Part shown: piece by piece, positions 1 through 5,060 of the stretch
Position numbering within the stretch: the first letter of the stretch is position 1
Layout: every line of letters begins with the position of its first letter
Assembly (NCBI GenBank): GCA_036397815.1
Contig: DASWIE010000093.1
Coordinates: 1-11,035, forward strand
DNA length: 11,035 bases
Source: DASQFY01 sp036397815
Lineage (GTDB): Bacteria; Chloroflexota; Limnocylindria; QHBO01
Direction: 5' to 3'
The notes under the pieces: model-generated
Seen by the model: the letters and a program-made list of their open reading frames with translations, nothing else
Database searches by the model: none
What the model was told of the DNA's origin: nothing
Translations under genes and position numbers: made by a program

Positions 1-46
1 ACGCGCCCTGCCCGCTCGGTCGCGACCTCGACCGGCTGATCGGCGC

Positions 47-916
47 TCAGTCGCCCTCCGCCAGGAAGGCCTCCACCAGCTCGTCGTAGGCCGCGAAGCT
101 CGTGCGCACGGTGTGGCCGCCATCCGGGTCGATCACCAGCCGGGCGCCGGGGATCGTCTCCGCGACCTGCGTGGTCGAGGCGAGGGGCACGACCTGGTCG
201 CGCGCCGCCGCGATCACCAGCGTGGGCGCCGTGACCTCCCGCAGCCGATCCGTGACGAACGAAGAGGGGTCGAGCGTCGCCTTCAGTTCACCGATGAAGC
301 GTTCCGGCGTCGCCGGCTTCGGCTGGAGGCTCGCCGCAACCTCGAAGGCTTCGGCGCCGCCGTCGCCGCTGGCCGGACGCATCTGGATCGCCATGAGCCC
401 AAAGAAGCGACCCCACTGGTCGCGCTCTGCCAGTTCGATCCACTGCGCCATCCGCGGCGCCATCGGGGAGTCGGGCGGGGTCTCGGAGGCTGGCGACACC
501 AGCACCAGGCGGCTGACCAGCTCGGGATGGGTGACCGTCAGCCACAGCGCGATGCGGCCGCCGCCCGACTCGGCCTCGATCGCAAACGGTGGACTGGGGT
601 GGTCCAGCGTCCCTATCGCGTCGGCGATCGCGTCGGCGATCGCGTCGGCGATCACTCGCGGGTGGAGGAGCCGCTCGGCGTCGTTGGGGTCGTCCGGGAG
701 CGGGCGGCCGAGGATCAGGACGGGACGCCTGGCCATGCGTCGCTCCCAGCGGCGCGCCAGCACCTGCTCGGTTCCGGACAGCGGTCGCAGGCCCGTCTCG
801 ACGCCCCCCAGCACCAGCAGCGGTTGGCCCGGACCACCGGGCAGGCCGAGCGCCTCGATCCGGCCCCCGCGGATCGGGATCTGGGCGGCCCTGGGTGGGT
901 CTGGCATCTCCGTCAT
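47..916 (-). CDS. Alpha/beta-hydrolase fold protein, 289 aa
   Basis: Probably a soluble cytoplasmic hydrolase; the substrate cannot be read from the sequence. The fold is seen directly: a nucleophile elbow A-E-S-G-G centred on Ser117 (after the strand FAIE), an acid Asp240 in the strand-plus-loop LVIAAARDQVVP, and a base His268 in DGGHTV, in the order and spacing usual for the superfamily. The GG near residues 37-38 (LLVLGG) sits where the oxyanion-hole loop is expected. Residues 89-101 are a perfect ADAI repeat encoded by three 12-bp units. The frame stays open upstream to 1303, but that extension runs through the intergenic repeats and antisense to the neighbouring gene, giving low-complexity peptide, so I start at the ATG at 914-916. 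The second ATG, at 905-907 (286 aa), is a real alternative: a CACAAT box lies 7 nt before it. The family is confident, the start less so. Confidence 0.85.
   Translation of the reverse strand: MTEMPDPPRAAQIPIRGGRIEALGLPGGPGQPLLVLGGVETGLRPLSGTEQVLARRWERRMARRPVLILGRPLPDDPNDAERLLHPRVIADAIADAIADAIGTLDHPSPPFAIEAESGGGRIALWLTVTHPELVSRLVLVSPASETPPDSPMAPRMAQWIELAERDQWGRFFGLMAIQMRPASGDGGAEAFEVAASLQPKPATPERFIGELKATLDPSSFVTDRLREVTAPTLVIAAARDQVVPLASTTQVAETIPGARLVIDPDGGHTVRTSFAAYDELVEAFLAEGD
618..653. repeat. Three perfect 12-bp tandem units inside the hydrolase gene
   Basis: The unit GCGTCGGCGATC occurs three times in a row (618-629, 630-641, 642-653). Because 12 is a multiple of three, copy-number change would keep the reading frame and add or remove one ADAI block in the protein (residues 89-101 on the minus strand). 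It lies before the nucleophile elbow. Confidence 0.9.
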
Positions 917-970
917 TGTGGCGTGCGAACCGATCGCCGGTCGGGGCGCCGGCCGGGGAGCCCTCGTGCT

Positions 971-1029
971 GTCAGAGTCGGTTGTGCCGCACGGCCGCAC
1001 AGCCGCACAGCCGCACAAACACCCCTGAC
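971..1029 (-). repeat. Octamer-core palindromic intergenic repeat, copy 1
   Basis: On the minus strand it reads: arm GCGTCAGGGGTGTTTGTGC, two GGCTGTGC octamers, one GGCCGTGC, then the inverted arm GGCACAACCGACTCTGAC. The outer arms (TCAG/CTGA types) and the inner TTGTGC/GCACAA are complementary, so the transcript or single strand could form a long imperfect hairpin with the octamers in the loop. It lies between the hydrolase start and copy 2. It is noncoding: the open frames through it are repeat-derived low-complexity peptides. Confidence 0.85.
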
Positions 1030-1071
1030 GCGGCAGACTACGTGCGAGGCTGGCGGAAAACGGCGGTCGAT

Positions 1072-1134
1072 GCGTCAGGGTCGGTTGTGCAGCACGGCCG
1101 CACAGCCGCACAGCCGCACAACCACCCTTGACGC
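1072..1134 (-). repeat. Octamer-core palindromic intergenic repeat, copy 2
   Basis: This is the cleanest copy in the cluster. On the minus strand it has a 19-nt left arm GCGTCAAGGGTGGTTGTGC, two GGCTGTGC units, one GGCCGTGC, a single T, and a 19-nt right arm GCACAACCGACCCTGACGC. The arms agree at the outer GCGTCA and the inner GGTTGTGC (perfect over 8 bp), with mismatches between. It is separated from copy 1 by about 42 bp that I cannot assign, and it continues directly into the 39-bp partial duplication (copy 3). Confidence 0.9.
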
Positions 1135-1182
1135 GGGCGCCCAGCCGCACAGCCGCACAACCACCCTTGACGCGGGCGCCCA
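1103..1182. repeat. Two tandem 39-bp units duplicating half of the repeat
   Basis: The stretch starting at 1103 (CAGCCGCACAGCCGCACAAC and following, ending in the palindrome GGGCGCCC) is repeated perfectly starting at 1142, a 39-bp period. It comprises the octamers, one arm and a GCGGGCGCCC linker. The second unit therefore carries only one arm of the hairpin. It ends 3 bp before the stop codon of the ribbon-helix-helix gene. The arrangement looks like a slippage or unequal-exchange product. Confidence 0.9.
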
Positions 1183-1185
1183 CTA

Positions 1186-1458
1186 CTAACCCTGCTCCCG
1201 CTGGCCCTCGCGCCCGGCCGCACGATGCCCGGCTCCCATTGGGTCCACCACCTGCACAATCCTGCCCTCCGGCGTCCACGGCTGCGGCTTGCCTTCGAGC
1301 CACGCGGTCGGGACAGCGGCGTACTCAGCCAGGAAGTCACGGATCAGCTTGTTCACGCTCGTTCCCGCGAAGAGCGCTCGGGTCCTGGCCCAGGTGAGGA
1401 CGTCGGCGTCCACGCGCAGGGTCACATTGGCTTCGCGAGGTCCCTTCGGTCTGGACAC
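1186..1458 (-). CDS. Ribbon-helix-helix DNA-binding protein (CopG/antitoxin type), 90 aa
   Basis: Residues about 10-45 fit a ribbon-helix-helix domain: a beta strand ANVTLRVDADVL, a first helix (TWARTRALFAG), then T-S-V-N-K-L-I-R-D-F, which matches the turn and second helix typical of CopG/Arc-like dimers. These proteins bind operator DNA as dimers and are often antitoxins that repress their own operon. The C-terminal ~45 residues (WLEGKPQPW onwards) show no domain I recognise and could be a toxin-binding tail. No toxin gene is adjacent: downstream on the same strand come only repeats and the hydrolase. The start is GTG (1456-1458) with no Shine-Dalgarno; a weak CATCCT box sits 7 nt before it. 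It diverges from gatC across 85 bp. The RHH fold is fairly sure; the role as antitoxin or plain regulator is open. Confidence 0.75.
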   Translation of the reverse strand: MSRPKGPREANVTLRVDADVLTWARTRALFAGTSVNKLIRDFLAEYAAVPTAWLEGKPQPWTPEGRIVQVVDPMGAGHRAAGREGQREQG

Positions 1459-1482
1459 TGGACCAAGGATGCGGTGGGCCAG

Positions 1483-1513
1483 TTACCACCCGGTATCCGG
1501 CGGCTTACCAGCC
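1483..1513. promoter_or_regulatory. Direct repeat TTACCANCC in the divergent RHH/gatC gap (possible operator)
   Basis: TTACCACCC (1483-1491) and TTACCAGCC (1505-1513) are spaced 22 bp start to start, about two helical turns, so they face the same side of the DNA. A CCGGTATCCGG sits between them. They lie upstream of both the RHH gene and gatC. Ribbon-helix-helix proteins commonly bind short repeated half-sites upstream of their own gene, so this is a plausible but unproven autoregulatory site. Confidence 0.3.
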
Positions 1514-1531
1514 GTCCCCAGCCGCGCGCCG

Positions 1532-1537
1532 TATCAT
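1532..1537 (+). promoter_or_regulatory. -10 box TATCAT for leaderless gatC
   Basis: TATCAT ends exactly 6 nt (CGGTCC) before the gatC ATG, so transcription starting the usual distance downstream would begin at the A of the start codon. There is no Shine-Dalgarno between them. No convincing -35 hexamer is visible. Confidence 0.55.
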
Positions 1538-1543
1538 CGGTCC

Positions 1544-1837
1544 ATGATCAGCCGCTCCGACGTCGAGCACGTCGCCGCCCTCGCCCGCCTGGGATTGACC
1601 GATGCGGAGATCGACCGCATGCAGGGTCAGCTGAACCGGATCCTGGAGGCCGTGGGACGCCTCCAGGAGGTCGATACCAGCCACATCGGCCCGACGGCCC
1701 AGGTGATCGCGCTCGAGAACGTCATGCGCGACGACGTCGTGCGGCCCGGGATCTCCCGTGAAGCGGGCCTGGCCAACGCGCCGCTGCGCGAGGGCGCGCA
1801 CCTGCGGGTGCCGGTGGTGCTCGAGGAGGGCCGATAG
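1544..1837 (+). CDS. gatC: Asp-tRNA(Asn)/Glu-tRNA(Gln) amidotransferase subunit C, 97 aa
   Basis: GatC is the small subunit that wraps around the GatA-GatB interface and stabilises the cytoplasmic heterotrimer amidating misacylated tRNAs. The protein shows the family pattern: an N-terminal DVEHVAALARLGLTDAEID, the helix with QLNRILEAVGRLQEVDTSHI, the central P-T-A-Q segment, and a C-terminal R-D-D-V-V-R-P-G-I-S-R with LANAPLREGAHLRVPVVLE. Its length is normal for the family. The frame is open upstream to 1289, but homology begins at ATG 1544, directly after a -10-like TATCAT, so this start is preferred. The stop is 4 bp before the gatA ATG, so the two are surely co-transcribed. It diverges from the RHH gene. 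Confidence 0.95.
   Translation: MISRSDVEHVAALARLGLTDAEIDRMQGQLNRILEAVGRLQEVDTSHIGPTAQVIALENVMRDDVVRPGISREAGLANAPLREGAHLRVPVVLEEGR
1823..1829 (+). promoter_or_regulatory. Shine-Dalgarno GAGGAGG for gatA
   Basis: GAGGAGG lies in the last codons of gatC, 12 nt before the gatA ATG at 1842. The spacing is long but usable. It supports choosing 1842 over the open upstream frame from 1758, which overlaps gatC. It contrasts with the leaderless-type starts of the first genes of units in this window. Confidence 0.6.
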
Positions 1838-1841
1838 ACCG

Positions 1842-3353
1842 ATGTCGACCGGCCCGCTGCCGCTCGCCGACCGCACCATCACCGAGGTCGGGGAGCTCCT
1901 GCGCAGTCGCGAGGTGAGCTCACGGGAGCTGACCGAAGCCTGCCTGGCCCGTATCGGTCGCGACGGTGAGCGGCTGAACAGCTTCCTGGCAGTCGGCGAA
2001 AGGCGCGCGCTGGCAGCGGCAGACGCTGCTGACGCGGACCTTGCTGCCGGCGACCGCGCGAACCGGCCGCTGCTCGGCATCCCGTACGCGCTGAAGGACA
2101 TCTTCGTCACCCGCGCGCTTGACGACGCGGGGCAGCCGGACGGCGGCCTGCCGACCACAGCCGGCTCGCGCATCCTGGCGGGCTACCGCTCGCCGTACGC
2201 CGGCGATGCCGAGGGGCGGCTCACGGCCGCCGGCGCGATCCTGCTGGGCAAGACGAACTGCGACGAGTTCGCCATGGGCTCGAGCAACGAGAACAGCGCC
2301 TACGGCCCGGTCCACAACCCGTGGGACGAGTCGACGGTGCCGGGCGGCTCATCCGGCGGCTCCTCGACGGCGGTGGCCGCGGGGCAGGCCTTTTTCGCGA
2401 CCGGGACCGATACCGGGGGCAGCATCCGGCAGCCTGCCTCGCTGTCGGGAGTCATCGGTCTCAAGCCAACCTACGGGCGGGTGAGCCGGTACGGCATGGT
2501 CGCCTTCGCCTCCAGCCTCGACCAGTGCGGCCCGCTCACGCGCAGCGTGCGCGACTGCGCGCTGGTGCTCGGCGCGCTGGCGGGCCACGATCCGCGCGAC
2601 TCCACCAGCGTGGACGTGCCCGTCCCTGATTACGTGGCCGCGCTCAGCGGTGAGGTGCGCGGCCTGCGCCTGGGCGTCCCGCGCGAGTACTTCGTGGCGG
2701 GGATGGAGCCGGGCGTGGAGGCGGCTGTCAGGGCGGGGATCGCCACCCTGGAGAGCCTGGGCGCCGAGATCGTGGAGGTCTCACTGCCTTCCACCGAGAT
2801 GGGGCTGGCGACGTACTACATCATCGCGCCCGCGGAAGCCTCGGCCAACCTGGCGCGGTACGACGGCGTGAAGTACGGCTACAGCGCCGGCGAGGAGGTC
2901 CTGCTCGACAACTACCTGCGCACCCGCGGCGACGGCTTCGGCGCCGAGGTCAAGCGCCGGATCATGCTGGGCACCTACGCGCTGTCGGCCGGCTACTACG
3001 ACGCGTACTACGTGAAGGCGCAGCAGGTGCGCACCCTGATCAAGGACGAGTTCGACGCCGTCCTGACCGATGTCGACGCCCTGCTGGCCCCGACCTCGCC
3101 GTCGGTCGCGTTCAAGATCGGGGCCAAGACCGAGGACCCGCTGCTGATGTACCTCAACGACGCCTGCACCCTGCCGGTGAACATCGCCGGGCTGCCAGGC
3201 ATCTCGGTGCCCTGTGGGCTCGCCGATGGGCTGCCGGTGGGGCTCCAGGTCATCGGTCGGGCGTTCGACGAGGCCACCATCCTGCGCGTGGCCGACGCCT
3301 ATGAGCGCGTCGCCGGCTTCGCCGACCTCCGGCCACCAACCGCCCACGACTGA
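1842..3353 (+). CDS. gatA: Asp-tRNA(Asn)/Glu-tRNA(Gln) amidotransferase subunit A, 503 aa
   Basis: This is the glutaminase subunit. It hydrolyses glutamine to glutamate and ammonia, which is channelled to GatB for transamidation of Glu-tRNA(Gln) or Asp-tRNA(Asn). It belongs to the amidase-signature family with the full Ser-cisSer-Lys triad: Lys85 in IPYALKDIF, Ser170 in VPGGSSGGSS and Ser194 in GTDTGGSIRQPAS. The Ser170-Ser194 spacing of 24 equals that of characterised GatA. Further GatA signatures are GKTNCDEFAMGSSNENS, KPTYGRVSRYGM and a C-terminal G-I-S-V-P-C-G-L. Between Lys85 and the cis-serine there is a ~10-residue insertion (around ALDDAGQPDG, residues 92-101) relative to the usual FVT-to-TTAGS distance, making the protein slightly longer than the common 480-490. 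gatB is not next but 6.5 kb downstream. The assignment is certain from the motifs. Confidence 0.97.
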   Translation: MSTGPLPLADRTITEVGELLRSREVSSRELTEACLARIGRDGERLNSFLAVGERRALAAADAADADLAAGDRANRPLLGIPYALKDIFVTRALDDAGQPDGGLPTTAGSRILAGYRSPYAGDAEGRLTAAGAILLGKTNCDEFAMGSSNENSAYGPVHNPWDESTVPGGSSGGSSTAVAAGQAFFATGTDTGGSIRQPASLSGVIGLKPTYGRVSRYGMVAFASSLDQCGPLTRSVRDCALVLGALAGHDPRDSTSVDVPVPDYVAALSGEVRGLRLGVPREYFVAGMEPGVEAAVRAGIATLESLGAEIVEVSLPSTEMGLATYYIIAPAEASANLARYDGVKYGYSAGEEVLLDNYLRTRGDGFGAEVKRRIMLGTYALSAGYYDAYYVKAQQVRTLIKDEFDAVLTDVDALLAPTSPSVAFKIGAKTEDPLLMYLNDACTLPVNIAGLPGISVPCGLADGLPVGLQVIGRAFDEATILRVADAYERVAGFADLRPPTAHD

Positions 3354-3390
3354 GCGTGGCCGGAGCCGTGGCGTGGGCCATCCGTCGCCC

Positions 3391-3457
3391 CGCGTCAAGG
3401 CCGGTTGTGCGGCTGTGCGGCTGTGCGGCTGTGCTGCACAGCCGGGGCCTGAGGGGC
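3391..3457 (+). repeat. Octamer-core palindromic intergenic repeat, copy 4
   Basis: It reads on the plus strand: GCGTCAAGGCCGGTTGTGC, three GGCTGTGC units, then TGCACAGCCGGGGCCTGAGG. The right arm is more degenerate than in copies 2 and 5, but the inner GGTTGTGC/GCACAGCC pairing remains. It begins 38 bp after the gatA stop, so it would be in the 3' end of the gatCA transcript and could act as a 3' hairpin or weak terminator. There is no T-tract. The orientation is the same as copy 5 and, like the others, places the octamers as GGCTGTGC when read with the GCGTCA arm first. Confidence 0.88.
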
Positions 3458-3485
3458 TGACCGCCCTCCGTCTCGCCGCGATCCC

Positions 3486-3491
3486 TACACT
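3486..3491 (+). promoter_or_regulatory. -10 box TACACT before the 193-aa gene
   Basis: TACACT ends 9 nt before ATG 3501, with no Shine-Dalgarno in the gap. This is compatible with a leaderless or nearly leaderless transcript starting a new unit after the repeat. No clear -35 is seen. Confidence 0.5.
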
Positions 3492-3500
3492 CCACACGCA

Positions 3501-4082
3501 ATGCCTGAGATAAGCCACGTCCGAATCGCGGTGCCGGAGCAGGCGCCGCTCAACCGCATCCTGCGCGAGGGCGGGGCGCAGCTGTTTCCACAGTGGCTCT
3601 ACGCCGAGCCCGGCGAGGAGTCTCGGATCCTGTGGTGGGGCGTGCGCGGGGCGCCGGTCGAGATGCTGAGCGTGCCGGACGAACCGACGCGGGCGGGGCT
3701 CTTCCCGCGCGCGGTCGACGACTGGACCGAGGCGCCGCGTGGCCTTGTGCTCGCCACGCTCGATGCGGATCGCGCGATCGCCGACCTGGGGCCGGCGCTC
3801 GGCGACGGTTGGCGCGACGCGGGCGAGGACGGGCTGTTGGGCGCGCGCTGCCGCCGGCTCACGCTCGGCCGCAGCGTGGTGGTGCTGGCCCAGCCCACGG
3901 TCGAGGGCTACGCGGCCGCCTGCCTGGCTCGCTTTGGCGAGGGGCCGGTGGCGGTGGCGCTCGACGGCACGGCGGCGTCCGGCCATGCCGTCACCACCAA
4001 CCCGGTGACGGACGGCCCGGCCACCTGGGTCAGGATCGGTCCGGACACCGCGCCCTACCTTCTCTTCCTGCCTGCCCGATGA
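3501..4082 (+). CDS. Possible VOC/glyoxalase-fold protein, 193 aa
   Basis: I do not recognise this protein firmly. The N-terminus, ISHVRIAVPEQAPLNRIL, resembles the first beta strand and helix of vicinal-oxygen-chelate proteins, whose metal-binding His often sits early as here (His6). A V-E-M-L-S-V-P-D strand near residues 53-60 would fit the module's later strand. It is acidic and soluble, with no signal peptide or membrane segment. The remaining motifs are not diagnostic, so the fold is a guess. The ATG at 3501 follows a TACACT box by 9 nt, and the stop codon overlaps the start of the DUF1684 gene (ATGA at 4079-4082), so the two are translationally coupled and probably work together. It overlaps an antisense open frame of no apparent merit. 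Confidence 0.7.
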   Translation: MPEISHVRIAVPEQAPLNRILREGGAQLFPQWLYAEPGEESRILWWGVRGAPVEMLSVPDEPTRAGLFPRAVDDWTEAPRGLVLATLDADRAIADLGPALGDGWRDAGEDGLLGARCRRLTLGRSVVVLAQPTVEGYAAACLARFGEGPVAVALDGTAASGHAVTTNPVTDGPATWVRIGPDTAPYLLFLPAR

Positions 4083-4882
4083 CGCCCGATGACGCCCGGG
4101 AGCATGAGGCGGCGGTCCGCGCCTGGTGGGCCGCCCGCGACGCGCGACTGCGTGACCCGGACGGCTGGCTGACGCTGGTCGGCCTCCATTGGCTGGAGCA
4201 GGGCGAGAACCGCTTCGGGGCTGACGCTTCCAACGAGATCGTGCTGCGCGGCGATGGTGTGCCCGCGCACGCCGGGACGCTCGTGCTCGAGGACGGGGTC
4301 GTGCGGCTGGGCGACGAGGCGCTGGCCGACGACCTGAGCGGCGAGCCGACGGTCATCGATCTCGGAACGCTGCGGATGCACGTGATCCGCCGCGGCGAGC
4401 GACTGGGGCTGCGGGTGCGCGACCGCGCCGCCCCGGCGCTCAGCACCTTCGAGGGGATGCGCCACTTTCCGATCGACCCCGACTGGCGTCCGGTGGGGCG
4501 CCTCGAACCAGCGGCCGCCGGCCACGAGATCGAGATCGTAGATATCACCGGCGCGGTCAGCCACGAGCCGACGCCGGGCCGCGTCGCCTTCGAGCGCGAC
4601 GGGGTCACCTGGCGGATCGAAGCGCTGCCCGGGGAGGAGGATGGCTCGCTGTGGCTCGTCTTCGGCGATGCCACCAACGGTCACGAGACGTATGGGGGCG
4701 GACGATTCGTCTACACGGAACCGGTCGCCGCGGACGGCAGCGTGGTCGTGGACTTTAATGTGGCGTACAACCCGCCGTGCGTCTTCTCATCGTATGCCAC
4801 CTGCCCGCTGCCACCGCCTCAGAACCGGCTGGCGCTGCGGATCGACGCGGGCGAGCTCGCCTACCACCTGCCTCGGGCATGA
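4079..4882 (+). CDS. DUF1684 family protein, 267 aa
   Basis: This is a conserved bacterial protein family of unknown biochemical function, probably cytoplasmic here as no signal peptide or transmembrane segment is visible. The family's hallmark blocks are seen in order: GWLTLVGLHWLEQGENRFG (residues 29-47), a middle R-H-F-P-I-D block (128-133), L-W-L-V-F-G-D-A-T-N-G-H-E-T-Y-G-G-G-R-F near 191-210, and the C-terminal block D-F-N-x-A-Y-N-P-P-C with TCPLPPPQNRL (225-251), which holds the conserved Cys234 and Cys242. I infer from these invariant residues that it binds a ligand or metal or is an enzyme, but I know no proven reaction. The ATG at 4079 overlaps the upstream stop by 4 bp; the frame is open from 3593, but that part is the shadow of the upstream gene. 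It converges with the antiporter gene. Confidence 0.9.
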   Translation: MTPDDAREHEAAVRAWWAARDARLRDPDGWLTLVGLHWLEQGENRFGADASNEIVLRGDGVPAHAGTLVLEDGVVRLGDEALADDLSGEPTVIDLGTLRMHVIRRGERLGLRVRDRAAPALSTFEGMRHFPIDPDWRPVGRLEPAAAGHEIEIVDITGAVSHEPTPGRVAFERDGVTWRIEALPGEEDGSLWLVFGDATNGHETYGGGRFVYTEPVAADGSVVVDFNVAYNPPCVFSSYATCPLPPPQNRLALRIDAGELAYHLPRA

Positions 4883-4920
4883 TGCGCTGGCCAAACCCGG
4901 CGTGAACACATAGCGATCTA

Positions 4921-5012
4921 AACGGCCAAGATGGGTCGCTTCTTGGCCACGATGGTCGCGTAGCGTTCGCTGCAGCCATGCATCGGTTTCGAAAGAGCCC
5001 AACTTGGCCGTT
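4921..5012. repeat. 92-bp inverted-repeat unit in the convergent gap
   Basis: AACGGCCAAGATGGG (4921-4935) and CCCAACTTGGCCGTT (4998-5012) are inverted repeats matching at 14 of 15 positions. The stretch between them is richer in A and T than the surrounding coding DNA, has a small AGCG-TT-CGCT palindrome (4962-4971) and shows no ORF with a recognisable product. It could be a small nonautonomous mobile element or a large terminator-like hairpin. I see no clear target-site duplication. Confidence 0.6.
4924..4948. terminator. Candidate bidirectional terminator hairpin
   Basis: GGCCAAGA (4924-4931) pairs perfectly with TCTTGGCC (4941-4948) around a 9-nt loop. It lies 41 bp after the DUF1684 stop and about 110 bp after the antiporter stop, between convergent genes, where a terminator serving both is expected. 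No T-run follows on either strand, so it may depend on another factor or have a different function. It shares its left arm with the larger 92-bp inverted repeat, so the two foldings exclude each other. Confidence 0.4.
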
Positions 5013-5060
5013 GCGAACGCGTGCCGTTCCCGGGCGCCCCCACGCGTCTCCACGACGGAA

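Noticed and set aside
1..46. Part of another gene at the left edge
   Set aside because: The 46 bases are too few to support a frame or any motif.
971..1182. CRISPR array
   Set aside because: The repeats are short octamers and hairpin arms without unique spacers of constant length, and there are no cas genes.
917..1303. N-terminal extension of the hydrolase frame by about 129 residues
   Set aside because: It reads through the octamer repeats and antisense to the RHH gene, giving Arg/Gly/Ala-rich low-complexity peptide (repeated GGCAAVRL) with no resemblance to hydrolases.
1186..1458. Complete toxin-antitoxin module
   Set aside because: Only the RHH partner is present; neither adjacent gene resembles a toxin such as a PIN, RelE or MazF protein.
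3391..3460. Classical Rho-independent terminator after gatA
   Set aside because: A hairpin is possible, but there is no T-tract and the same sequence occurs upstream of other genes, so it is better described as a repeat copy.
2781..3986. 401-residue open frame on the minus strand
   Set aside because: It is antisense to gatA and the 193-aa gene and crosses a repeat copy. Its composition (Arg, His, Gln, Val rich) is that of a shadow frame in GC-rich DNA.
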